Source: Eremothecium cymbalariae DBVPG#7215
Taxonomy: Eukaryota; Ascomycota; Saccharomycetes; Saccharomycetales; Saccharomycetaceae
Assembly (NCBI RefSeq): GCF_000235365.1
Contig: NC_016454.1
Span: 248,001-312,000 of the forward strand
Length of the DNA: 64,000 nucleotides
Reading direction: 5' to 3'
The first letter of the stretch is position 1, and every line of letters starts with the position of its first letter. The notes beneath the pieces are model-generated. The model ran no database searches and was not told the origin of the DNA. It saw only the letters and a program-made list of their open reading frames with translations. A program made the translations under genes and the position numbers. Below are positions 51,861 through 61,180 of the stretch, piece after piece.

Positions 51861-52270
51861 GTAGATGCATGTCCCAATTTGGTGATTGTGCATATATTGT
51901 TTTAGCAATCTGGTTAACGGTTGCATTATCCGTTTTGTCGGTCCAACGGTCTGCGGATGGCCTGCTGTAGAACGTAACAACTTAGTTCCTAAGCCTTTCG
52001 CTAATTCTTGGTACTTTTGTCCTTCGAAACGGATGTCTCGATCGCTTACAAGCGTGTCTGGAACTCCATGGGCTCTAAAGATGTTGTCCATTAATAACTG
52101 GACACTTGTTCTCCTATAATCGTCTTCTTACAAGGTATAAACTGTGCATATTTCGAAAAACGATCTACCACCACTAGTATCATATCATTTCCTTCTACTG
52201 ATTTTGGTATTCCTGTTAAGAAATCCATACTTACTTCCTTCCAACGACCCTTTGCTTTCAGCAAAGGCAT
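51852..52270 (-). pseudogene. Ty3/gypsy integrase remnant
   Basis: Translated on the minus strand it gives the core of a Ty3-type integrase in two frames: first GRWKEVSMDFLTGIPKS and VVVDRFSKYAQF, then, after a frameshift and stop near 52090-52100, HGVPDTLVSDRDIRFEG, STAGHPQTVG and LTRLLKQYMHNHQ. The first two catalytic Asp (MDF, SDRD) are present. The Glu expected in the QTDGQ-E-R block is replaced by Lys (TKRIM). Frameshift, stop and lost Glu make it inactive. RT, RNase H and most of gag-pol are gone. Confidence 0.88.
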
Positions 52271-52454
52271 AATGTTAAATAGCTAACAATGCTACTTGGT
52301 CCAGTTGTCATGCTCCTCGTCATATATCAGTGTGTAGTTCTAGCGATCACACCCGTCATTGGTGCGACTGGGACTACGTCCTGAGTTAGTCAGTTATCTG
52401 GCAGTGACTTGATCCGGCACACAACATTAGCATAAATATATGTTTTTTATACTA

Positions 52455-52769
52455 TTATACTATTTGGTTATTTAAGTACATATCCGTAACACCGCTCGTA
52501 AACTGGACACAATGTGGCCCTGAGTTCGCAGGAAACTTGAATATATCGATATATGATCCAACACATCCTGAACAACAGTATGTTCTTAGTGTAGCACCAT
52601 TTGGCCCGACTTTATCCACGACTGCGTAGTTAATGTCACGGAAGCCGTAACAACCGTCATGCGTTTTCTCAACTATGACTTTACTGTCACAAGAATCCCT
52701 TCTAAGCTGTACGACAGTCGCATGAGATAAGGCTAGAAACAAACAAATGCTATAAAAGAACCTTATCAT
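52455..52769 (-). CDS. Small predicted secreted cysteine-rich protein
   Basis: Predicted 104 residues. A clear signal peptide (MIRFFYSICLFLALSHA) is followed by a short segment ending in LRR, a plausible Kex2-type site, so the mature part would start near residue 25 and be about 80 residues. It carries six cysteines (27, 40, 65, 66, 69, 87), including a CC-x2-C cluster, enough for three disulfides. I do not recognise the family. The layout (signal, dibasic cut, small disulfide-rich domain) is shared by secreted toxins, pheromone-like and effector-like fungal proteins, but nothing here proves any of these. It has a TATA-rich upstream and lies between the LTR pieces of a degraded retroelement, on the same strand, at a synteny break. 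Confidence 0.7.
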   Translation of the reverse strand: MIRFFYSICLFLALSHATVVQLRRDSCDSKVIVEKTHDGCYGFRDINYAVVDKVGPNGATLRTYCCSGCVGSYIDIFKFPANSGPHCVQFTSGVTDMYLNNQIV

Positions 52770-53031
52770 ATTTGGTTTTTCCTTTCTTTGTTGTCTAGTT
52801 TTGAATTATATCTAGTTGTTATCTTACTTAAACTATATTATAACTTTCTATTCTTTATATATTCCTTGCTAAATATACCTTTGATTCCCGGGTTTTATAT
52901 ATATATTTTTAGATGAGTACCCCTTTTGGAGTAAGATTATATATTTATATAATTATTATTATTATTATCCCCGGTCTCATCCATAGCTTTGCAATGATAT
53001 TAGACCGGGTTCTAATCTTATACTCAGCGCG

Positions 53032-53151
53032 ATCGAGGGCGACCAGCTTGAGGGCACGTGGCGGCTGGAGTTCTCGTCACGTGGCGGCTATACTTAGGTT
53101 GATGATCTGTTACTGCTTGTGTAGTCTCTAGTCTGGCTCAACTACCCTCTG
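53032..53151 (-). mobile_element. 5' LTR remnant, Ty3/gypsy-like
   Basis: The minus strand matches the solo LTR at 34399-34519 across about 120 bases: CAGAGGGTAGTTGAGCCAGA, then TAGAGACTA, GATCATCAACCTAAGTAT and CACGTGACGAGAA. With the integrase and LTR tail to its left it marks the 5' end of an internally deleted element spanning about 51805-53151. It lies within 100 bases upstream of tRNA-Leu, the usual target zone of Ty3-like elements. Confidence 0.78.
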
Positions 53152-53242
53152 TTTCTTGGTCTGTTAGCTTCTCTTTATTTTACGGCACGTGATGCGGGTT
53201 TGTGGGAGGTCGTGCATGGGTCTCAACCGTCCAGCACTCGAC

Positions 53243-53356
53243 GGTTGTGTGGCCGAGCGGTCTAAGGCGCCTGATTCAAGTGTACGCTTACGGCTCCGCA
53301 GGGGGCCGGACACTCAGGTATCGTAAGATGCAAGAGTTCGAATCTCTTCGCAACCA
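53243..53356 (+). tRNA. tRNA-Leu(CAA) with intron
   Basis: GGTTGTG pairs with CGCAACC in the acceptor, with A as discriminator. The sequence matches yeast tRNA-Leu(CAA), including GGCCGAGCGGTCTAAGGCGC, the anticodon loop TTCAAG, the variable arm region TATCGTAAGATGCA and GAGTTCGAATCTC. The intron is about 53281-53312 (32 bases), right after the base 3' of the anticodon. Confidence 0.95.
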
Positions 53357-53432
53357 TGCTTTTTCTTTTAACATGCTTTTTGCACAAGTCCATGGGCATA
53401 ATAATTTCCACCAAAAATCTGGTGAACAAAAA

Positions 53433-53506
53433 TGATTTCGCCCAGGATCGAACTGGGGACGTTCTGCGTGTTAAGCAGATGCCATAACCGACTAGACCAC
53501 GAAACC
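53433..53506 (-). tRNA. tRNA-Val(AAC)
   Basis: The 74-base minus strand begins GGTTTCGTGGTCTAGTCGG, has the anticodon loop CTTAACA with AAC, the T loop GTTCGATCC and ends GCGAAATCA, as in yeast tRNA-Val(AAC). The acceptor arm pairs fully. No intron. Confidence 0.96.
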
Positions 53507-53509
53507 AAA

Positions 53510-53581
53510 TGCCACCTCCTAGAATCGAACCAGGGTTTCAACGGCCACAACGTTGTGTAATAACCACTATACTAAGATGGC
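53510..53581 (-). tRNA. tRNA-His(GTG)
   Basis: The 72-base minus strand begins GCCATCTTAGTATAGTGG, has the anticodon region GTTGTGGCC with GTG, the T loop GGTTCGATTC and closes with AGGTGGC plus A. It matches yeast tRNA-His. Only three bases separate it from tRNA-Val on the same strand. Confidence 0.95.
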
Positions 53582-53695
53582 AGAACTCATGGGGGCTTCC
53601 CCCGCGCAGACCATCAAATTACACGCCACACAGCATTATTATCACGTGACCAGCCCAGCCACATGCAATTTATTAAATACTTCCACTACACACAA

Positions 53696-54592
53696 CTAGC
53701 CGAACCCTGCCCACTCAATGGAAAAGAAAGACACTGGCGCACCGCACTCCAACAACTGGTCCGCCCCAGCCTCCACCTCCCGGTACCGCACTCCACCCAA
53801 TATCCATAGTTTCTTCACCCCGGTCCCAAGCCGCCCTCCACAAACCACCTGCTGAAGATCAACAGCCTCCGTATAGTAGTCAATGGCTGGCTGCACAGCC
53901 ATATGCGAATGGTACCTCAACGGATCCCCAGGGTACGCTATAAACCGGGCCCCAAACCTCGCCCCCGGCGACAAGAAATAGTTTTGTTCTCGCAGACTCT
54001 TGAACATCAAGTAATCCCCGATTTTAAGATACCGTGCTATCACCGCATTCACCAGTCCCTGCTGCAACACCGCATCCTCAGAAAACGCGCGCACCTTCTC
54101 ACTCGTCAGCCGCGATTCGTTGCACGTCTCGATGAACAGCGACTGCTCCTCCTCTAAACGCCGAGCGCCATCGCCATCGCCACCCTCGGCGGCTAAATCT
54201 CCCCTGTCGCCACCGTCGCCGCCCCCCCCGTAAGCGGCCTCCCTTTCCTTACGCTGCTGCCGCCTCCATGCTAGCTGCTGCTCCTTTTGCCGCCGCTCCT
54301 CCCGCCCCCATTGTTCCACGGTTTTCGATCCGACACCTTCCAGCGCCTCCTGCAACAAAACGTCGTCGCCCAAAAAATACGCATATCCTGACGCTACAAG
54401 CCACACAGCCTCCTCAGCCATAAGCCTCAACGGCACCGTTAGAAACAAATTCTGCTGCGCAGCCGTGGGTAGCGTTCCACACAGAATTCCTACTGCGCCC
54501 CGTTCTCTCAGTCTCTTCACATCCTCGATATTAAACACCAGCGGCACGGCCAGCTTGCTGCTGACCGAGATAGCCACCTTCCCTGACGGCAT
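53696..54592 (-). CDS. SEN34: tRNA-splicing endonuclease subunit Sen34
   Basis: Predicted 298 residues from the ATG at 54592 (MPSGKVAIS); the frame extends upstream only from a TTG (S. cerevisiae Sen34 is 275). The N-terminal block LRERGAVGILCGTLPTAAQQN and VPLRLMAEEAVWL match Sen34. A charged, Gly-rich linker rich in Arg and Glu follows. The C-terminal nuclease domain has LREQNYFLSPGARFGARFIAYP, the catalytic His region DPLRYHSHM and the Lys in VKKLWILGGV, ending FFSIEWAGFG. Sen34 makes the 3' splice site cut in pre-tRNA at the mitochondrial surface in yeast. Next to it lies an intron-bearing tRNA-Leu gene. Position relative to RFA1 echoes YAR008W/YAR007C. Confidence 0.95.
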   Translation of the reverse strand: MPSGKVAISVSSKLAVPLVFNIEDVKRLRERGAVGILCGTLPTAAQQNLFLTVPLRLMAEEAVWLVASGYAYFLGDDVLLQEALEGVGSKTVEQWGREERRQKEQQLAWRRQQRKEREAAYGGGGDGGDRGDLAAEGGDGDGARRLEEEQSLFIETCNESRLTSEKVRAFSEDAVLQQGLVNAVIARYLKIGDYLMFKSLREQNYFLSPGARFGARFIAYPGDPLRYHSHMAVQPAIDYYTEAVDLQQVVCGGRLGTGVKKLWILGGVRYREVEAGADQLLECGAPVSFFSIEWAGFG

Positions 54593-56291
54593 GCTTGGTC
54601 TCTTGTCTGCAACCTCTTGTCTGCTACCTGTTGTCTGTTGTTCTTCCTCTGGTCTCCGTTCTACTTGTTCGTATCGCTCTCTTCTCTCTCTTTCTCTCCC
54701 AACAGAGGACAACGTCGCTGGTCGTCAACCACGGCTGCGTGGCTTAGCAAATTTTTCTTATCCGCCCCCTCAGGCGGCGGCAATTTCCCTACATATCTCC
54801 CAGAAAACAACGCACACCCTTCCCCCCAAGTCCTAAAACATCTCTCTTAGCAAAAGCCGATACACAAACCCAACCTGTCTTTCCCAGAAACGCGCGTATC
54901 TAAACATCACATAAGCAGCTTTGCGTCTCTCGCACTCAGCCCCCCAAGCAGTTGAAAGAGCCTGCTCTGATCTTCCACGCCCCTCCCAACCCACACTCTA
55001 CCCTGCTATTGTTCTCTTCCAAGAAACCTGCATGCAGACAGACAATAGCTCTCAAGGATCGCACAACAAAAAATTAAAGTTGCAATTGTTCCATCTTCTC
55101 GGCGCAGAAAACTACGCAGAATGCCCAGCTAAACAATACACATCCCCTTCCCACCTCTCCTCCCTCGAGTTGACAGGATGCCAGCCCCCTTCCACCCCTA
55201 TCTTTTCCCTTTCTATCTCCATTCTCTTGTCCAAGCAGCCCGTGGAAACAGAAGCTTACGTGTAAACGCATAAAGAACAACAAAAACACAGCTGGAGACC
55301 AATATGGAAGGCAAAACCTGCATGCACTAAGAATGCAGATAGCTTTCGATTTTCTTCTTCCTGACTGATATTGCCGAAACAGGCTGAGCCAGAATGCAAG
55401 ATCCTTTTTTTCGTTGGTCTCTCTCTACTCGGTGCGATGCACACACGGACGACGAGTGATGTGTGATAACATGCAAAAGAGGCTGCATTAGATAAAGACA
55501 TCCATTAAAGTGGACGACCCAGCCAGCCTGTAAGTAGAACTTAGATGGGTTGAATTTTTTTCTGAGAACGAATTATATACATACAGTTTTTATATCAAGC
55601 AACAAACTATATCGCACCAAGTAAAAAAACTTAGAATACATAAAATAAAAAGGGTACTCTCTCCTCTCTCTCTCTCTTTCTTTTAAATAATACACACCCA
55701 CCATCATATCGTCGTCGTTGTCATTGGGTTTTTTTACAAGGGAATAGATATTATCGTTTTTACAATATACATCATATAATAGAAAACTATTACATACTAT
55801 ACACACAAGACCGAAAGAGAAAAGTTGAGTGTGTTTTTTGTCGTGGGTCAATTCAAGAGGGAGCGATTCAGGAAAAACGATTTCTACAAAAAGACAGGTC
55901 TTGGTATCAATCAGTCAAGATTAGAGAAGGAAGAACAGATTTTAGACCTTTTTTGGATTTTTTGGATTTTTCAAAAAAGCGATATAGGTTGTGGAAGAAG
56001 AAACAGCACAGCCAGCACAGCCAGCACAGCCAGCATTGCCAGCGAAATTGGATTACCGGAACGAATATAGAGAAGAAACAGTATCGGGGTTAACTTTGAT
56101 TAGTGAACAGTTTCGAGAGATCGAAAAGAACAAGCTTAAAAACGGCATCTAGCTATCTATCTATCTATCATCCATTAAGAAAGGTGGGTTCTCTGATTTT
56201 TGGTCGTCGTGGGTCTCTATTATATAATATATGGCCAGGAGTGGAAGAGACAAAGCATAGATAGTATTAGACAGAGAAGGAAAAAATAAGG
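54593..56291. promoter_or_regulatory. Divergent SEN34/PMC1 intergenic region
   Basis: About 1.7 kb. It includes GAGGCTG at 55479-55485, which resembles a Crz1 (calcineurin response) core and would suit PMC1, though it is short. A CAGCACAGC tandem repeat (56003-56045) and (CTAT)n at 56152-56168 lie in the probable PMC1 leader. No gene is recognised. Confidence 0.5.
56003..56045 (+). repeat. Nine-base tandem repeat in the PMC1 leader
   Basis: The unit CAGCACAGC is repeated about four times, the last copy diverged (CAGCATTGC). Confidence 0.85.
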
Positions 56292-59200
56292 ATGATTCAG
56301 TCAATTCATGAGAGTCGTCTTGGGATGAGTAGGCGATCTAGTAAGGTTAGTATTTCGTCGGCGTTTCCTATCAAGCCTGAGCAGTTGGGGGAGTTACATG
56401 ATCCCAAATCACTTGCTGCGTTCGATAGAGTATTTGATTCGAACGAGCAAGGTTTGTACAAGTTGTTGAAGACGGATCAGGATGCGGGGCTGACGCTGTA
56501 CGATGAGAATGTGAAGGATTCGGAACGTTATCTGGTGTACGGGGACAACAGGATCCCTGAGCGGAAGTCGAAAAGTTTTTTACAGCTTACCTGGGCGGCA
56601 TTCAAGGATCAGACGATGATACTGCTGACTGTGGCGGCGGTTGTGTCGCTAGCGCTGGGTTTGTACGAGACCATTGGGCAGCCGGTTGAGTACGACGACG
56701 AGGGGAACGAGATGGCGAAGGTGGATTGGGTGGAGGGTGTGGCTATCATGGTTGCGGTGTTGGTTGTGGTGATTGTAGGGGCGGTGAACGATTATCAGAA
56801 GGAGCTGCAGTTTGCGAAGCTGAATAGGAAGAAGGACGATCGCGATGTGATCGTGATCCGGAACGGAGAACAGCACGTGATTTCGATTCATGATCTTTTG
56901 GTTGGTGATTTGATCTGTTTACAGACCGGGGATGTGGTACCGGCAGACTGCATACTGGTGAAGGGGGCATGTGAGTGCGACGAGTCTGCGCTGACGGGTG
57001 AGACTGATACGATCAAGAAAGTTGAGATTAATGTGGCGCTGCGGAAATATAAGGAAATGGTGGCATCAAACCCTGGAGTGGATATAGGTACTGTATATGG
57101 TGATGAAGAAAATGTGCCCGATCCGATGCTTCTATCAGGTTCGAAGTTGTCTGGATTGTGCCAGGCTATTGTCACATCAGTAGGTGTTAATTCGGTGCAT
57201 GGAAAAACGATGATGGCATTAAAGGTGGAAGTTGAAGAGACTCCTTTACAACAGAGATTGGGTAATCTTGCGGAGAACATTTCGATATATGGTTCGCTGG
57301 TGGCGCTATTATTGTTCATCATCTTGTTTGCCAGGTTCTTGTCGTATTTGCCGGCAAACAAGAAGTACCATGGCCTGAAGCCCGCTCAAAAGGGTTCCAA
57401 ATTCATGGACATCTTTATTACCGCAGTAACGGTGATTGTGGTTGCTGTACCTGAAGGTCTGCCGTTAGCAGTCACGTTAGCCTTAGCATTTGCAACCACA
57501 AGGATGACTAAAGACGGTAATTTGGTTAGAGTTCTTCGTGCTTGTGAAACCATGGGTTCTGCTACAGCTGTTTGCTCTGACAAAACGGGGACCCTAACAC
57601 AGAATAGAATGACAGTTGTAAAAGGAATACTGGGTGGTTCTCATTTTGACGATACAGTGGATGCAGGCCACAAGGGTATCAGGTCGGAAACGGTCTTTCA
57701 CAATGATCTTTCAGAGGAACTTCGGAATGATGTCCTTTCAAATATAGCATTAAATTCAACCGCATTCGAAAATAAGGAGGTAACCCAGGAAACAGAGATT
57801 AGCTGTAATCCATATCATAAGCCTAGAAGAGTTCTTTTCCCGTGGTCTAAAAATAAGAAAGTCCAAGAACACGAAGAAATTGCGAGTGCTTCAAAGTCTC
57901 AAAAGGAATCATTCATTGGCTCTAAAACTGAAACTGCATTGCTCACTATCGCCAAAAAGTCACTAAATATGACTGATTTGCAAAGTCTCCGTGAAGAAAC
58001 TATACAGTTGGGAGTAGAATCGATTGTACAGGTTATTCCTTTCGAAAGTTCGCGGAAATGGGGTGGGATTATCGTTAAATTAGATAACGGAATTTTTAGG
58101 TTTTACATCAAGGGTGCAGCAGAAGCGGTTTTAAGAAGATGTCGCTATAAAAGACTATCTGACAACACAATTATAAAACTTTCACCTGAAGTCTACCCAC
58201 AGGATGAAAATATAATAAGGAGTTTGGCTGCAGATGCATTGAGAACCATCTCTCTGGCACACATGGACTTTTCTAGTAGATTGGCGTCATGGCCACCAAA
58301 AGAGTTGGAAGATCCATCCAATCCTTTAATCGCCTCTCCAGAACTATTATTTGGTGAAGAACTCAATCCAACTGGCTCTGATAAACCAGAAATTATCACT
58401 AATGACAATAGTGGCCTTGTACTCGACGGTATTGTCGGTATTCAAGATCCCTTGCGTGAGGGAGTCAAAGAATCTGTAGAACAGTGTCAAAGATCAGGTG
58501 TAACGGTTCGTATGGTTACCGGTGACAATATATTAACTGCAAAATCAATTGCCAGAAACTGTAGTATCCTATCCGAAGAACAATATCAAGACTCCACATG
58601 TGCTATGGAGGGTCCTGTTTTCCGTAAGCTGTCGAAATCTGAGCAGGTTAATATTATACCGAAACTGAGAGTTCTTGCTAGATCCTCTCCGGAGGATAAA
58701 AGAATCTTGGTGGAGAATTTGAAACAAATGGGCGAATTAGTTGCAGTGACTGGTGATGGTACAAATGATGCGCCAGCTTTAAAATTGGCTGATGTTGGGT
58801 TTTCTATGGGGATTGCGGGAACAGAGGTCGCCAGAGAAGCTTCTGACATTATTTTAATGACGGATGATTTCACTGCCATCGTCAATGCAATAAAGTGGGG
58901 TAGATGTGTCAGTATTTCAATTAAGAAGTTTCTTCAATTTCAGCTTACTGTTAACATAACTGCGGTTATCCTAACATTTGTTTCAGCAGTAGCCTCTTCT
59001 GATGAAGATGCAGTTCTAACGGCAGTGCAACTACTTTGGGTCAATCTTATTATGGATACGTTGGCCGCACTTGCTCTCGCAACTGATAAGCCTGATGACA
59101 ACATTTTAGATAGGAAACCTAATGGTAGAAATACTCCTCTGGTTTCGGTTTCTACTTGGAAGATGATTCTTGGACAGGCAGCACTTCAATTGGTAGTCAC

Positions 59201-60053
59201 ATTTATTTTGCACTTCTGTGGTAAAAAAATATTTTACCCCGGAAGAGATAAGATTTCTGGACATGAATCACAGAAGCTCAATGCTCTAGTATTCAATACC
59301 TTCGTCTGGTTGCAATTTTTCAAACTATTGGTGTCCAGAAAACTGGACGAGGCAGATGGAATATCTAATTGGAGAGCTAGAATCACCACTTCAAACCTAA
59401 ATTTTTTCCAAAACCTATCTAGGAATTACTATTTCTTAGCTATTATTACTATTATTGGAATGTGCCAAATTCTGATTATGTTCGTTGGTGGTGCTGCTTT
59501 TTCAATTGCGAGACAAACGGGAGCTATGTGGGCCACCGCCATTATATGTGGAATGTTGTCCCTACCAGTTGGTGTGCTGATCCGAATCTGTCCAGACGAA
59601 TGGGTTATTGCTATATTCCCAACCACCCTATTCAACATGCTCAAGTATATTGTCACCTTAAAATTCTTAAAACGTCCTTTAAAGAAGGAACAGGAATCAT
59701 TATTAATAGAAGGAGAACCTAACGGACACGACTTGTTGGGCTCTTCTGCATTTGAAAGGGCTAAGCTAGATGTCCTGATCCACAAGGAACGTTTTAAGGA
59801 CTACGAAGTTTCCTACCTCAACCCTGCCAGCATTATCAGGAAATGGAGGTGCTCACAAGATTTGAATCCTTCTGATGATGAACATTCACTTATTGCTTCT
59901 TTGACTATGGTTCCAACGTTAGTTGGTGGTGCAGTCGGTGGTTTTTCGCATATTACAATCAAACCGTCGAAAGAATTCGCACAAACCGTAGCTGTAAGTC
60001 CTTCTAGTGTTGGAAGCTCAAGCGCTACTGACGATATTGAGGAAATAAAATAA
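56292..60053 (+). CDS. PMC1: Vacuolar calcium-transporting P-type ATPase
   Basis: Predicted 1,253 residues (S. cerevisiae Pmc1 is 1,173). It pumps cytosolic calcium into the vacuole and is a calcineurin target in yeast. A type IIB calcium pump: actuator loop with CDESALTGETD, the fourth span VAVPEGLPLAVTLALAFATTRM, phosphorylated Asp at 430 in CSDKTGTLTQNRM, the nucleotide site (IKGAAEAVLRRC), the hinge TGDGTNDAPALKLADVGFSMG near 820-840 and six C-terminal spans beginning with FLQFQLTVNITAV. The ~150 residues after the last span form a cytosolic tail, longer than in S. cerevisiae. Position matches YGL006W, beside COG7 and RPN14. Confidence 0.97.
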   Translation: MIQSIHESRLGMSRRSSKVSISSAFPIKPEQLGELHDPKSLAAFDRVFDSNEQGLYKLLKTDQDAGLTLYDENVKDSERYLVYGDNRIPERKSKSFLQLTWAAFKDQTMILLTVAAVVSLALGLYETIGQPVEYDDEGNEMAKVDWVEGVAIMVAVLVVVIVGAVNDYQKELQFAKLNRKKDDRDVIVIRNGEQHVISIHDLLVGDLICLQTGDVVPADCILVKGACECDESALTGETDTIKKVEINVALRKYKEMVASNPGVDIGTVYGDEENVPDPMLLSGSKLSGLCQAIVTSVGVNSVHGKTMMALKVEVEETPLQQRLGNLAENISIYGSLVALLLFIILFARFLSYLPANKKYHGLKPAQKGSKFMDIFITAVTVIVVAVPEGLPLAVTLALAFATTRMTKDGNLVRVLRACETMGSATAVCSDKTGTLTQNRMTVVKGILGGSHFDDTVDAGHKGIRSETVFHNDLSEELRNDVLSNIALNSTAFENKEVTQETEISCNPYHKPRRVLFPWSKNKKVQEHEEIASASKSQKESFIGSKTETALLTIAKKSLNMTDLQSLREETIQLGVESIVQVIPFESSRKWGGIIVKLDNGIFRFYIKGAAEAVLRRCRYKRLSDNTIIKLSPEVYPQDENIIRSLAADALRTISLAHMDFSSRLASWPPKELEDPSNPLIASPELLFGEELNPTGSDKPEIITNDNSGLVLDGIVGIQDPLREGVKESVEQCQRSGVTVRMVTGDNILTAKSIARNCSILSEEQYQDSTCAMEGPVFRKLSKSEQVNIIPKLRVLARSSPEDKRILVENLKQMGELVAVTGDGTNDAPALKLADVGFSMGIAGTEVAREASDIILMTDDFTAIVNAIKWGRCVSISIKKFLQFQLTVNITAVILTFVSAVASSDEDAVLTAVQLLWVNLIMDTLAALALATDKPDDNILDRKPNGRNTPLVSVSTWKMILGQAALQLVVTFILHFCGKKIFYPGRDKISGHESQKLNALVFNTFVWLQFFKLLVSRKLDEADGISNWRARITTSNLNFFQNLSRNYYFLAIITIIGMCQILIMFVGGAAFSIARQTGAMWATAIICGMLSLPVGVLIRICPDEWVIAIFPTTLFNMLKYIVTLKFLKRPLKKEQESLLIEGEPNGHDLLGSSAFERAKLDVLIHKERFKDYEVSYLNPASIIRKWRCSQDLNPSDDEHSLIASLTMVPTLVGGAVGGFSHITIKPSKEFAQTVAVSPSSVGSSSATDDIEEIK

Positions 60054-60183
60054 GAAAGCCGCCTGTAATTAATTTTCGCAAGGGTAGCGTTCACATCATT
60101 CTTTAATTGTATATTAATTAGGTAGTGTCAACTATATTGTTAATCACTGAAACCGTTTTTGAAAAAAATTGTGCTTAGCCAAA

Positions 60184-60948
60184 TTATATAAATCTTTCAT
60201 CTAATAATCTCTGACTTAAATATTGATCTTTTTGAGATTGTACTGCTTTTGCAAACTCTAGATAAACGGGATAAAAGTTTGTGAATCCCTTTAACAATGG
60301 CTTCAAACTGATAAATGAATCAATCTTTGCCATCAGTTCCGAGTTATTACTAACGGATTTTTGGTCTGACCCAGAATCTTCAGTTAGTTTCACTAATATC
60401 GTTTCTTTTAACGTATCTAACGCTACTTTGAAGTCCTCGGCGGTAACCTTCTGCAATTTGATATCTTTATCCTCTACAGAGATAGTCATAATTGTCCTCA
60501 ACTGCTGGAATACATCTTGAACTGTCAGCAACCTTGACTTGGTTAACTTCAATTTATTTAGCTTATCGACAATACCAGCACTATGCTCATAACTTGTATC
60601 CAATTCAACCAACTGTGAATTGATTTTAACAATATCGCTTTCTAAAGACTTCACTGAGTTCGCTAAAGTGTCTAAATAATATTCTAATTTGGTCGTCCCA
60701 AGGTTACCTTCACTTTGAAATTTTGAATAACTTAAAATTTCTGCAGGCTTCTTTAATACCTTAATTGTATTTTCTAATTCCTTCGTTAAATATCTAGTAT
60801 AATACTCCAATCTCGAAAGCAAAGACCATGAAATGGACTGCATGTCATTCAACGGTATCTCTGTAGACGATAGTAAGATGTCTAGATAAGCCTGAGGAAC
60901 AAACTGCTCATCGAAAAACATCTCCAATATTTCATCTTCCTGGTTCAT
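60184..60948 (-). CDS. COG7: Conserved oligomeric Golgi complex subunit Cog7
   Basis: Predicted 254 residues (S. cerevisiae 279). It opens FFDEQFVPQAYLDILLSS and is helical throughout, with a coiled-coil-like section (LDTLANSVKSLESDIVKINSQLVELD). Cog7 is a lobe B subunit of the COG tether for retrograde Golgi vesicles. The sequence is weakly conserved in the family, and the position between PMC1 and RPN14 (YGL006W-YGL004C) is strong support. Confidence 0.85.
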   Translation of the reverse strand: MNQEDEILEMFFDEQFVPQAYLDILLSSTEIPLNDMQSISWSLLSRLEYYTRYLTKELENTIKVLKKPAEILSYSKFQSEGNLGTTKLEYYLDTLANSVKSLESDIVKINSQLVELDTSYEHSAGIVDKLNKLKLTKSRLLTVQDVFQQLRTIMTISVEDKDIKLQKVTAEDFKVALDTLKETILVKLTEDSGSDQKSVSNNSELMAKIDSFISLKPLLKGFTNFYPVYLEFAKAVQSQKDQYLSQRLLDERFI

Positions 60949-61180
60949 CTTCAGTTATTCAGCCCTATATGACCATGGTAATTATATTCAGTTCTATTCT
61001 ATCGCTAATGCTGTTGTTGTGAATGGATGTTGTATGAAGTTCCCTGTACTTTCGATGTTAGAGTTACAAAATGTCCGGGTAATATTATATGCCCACACAC
61101 ATCAGCTGATTTAATCAATGATAATTGCCAATCATATATTATTAATAAATCGAAATTATGGGAATATACTGTTCAAATGC

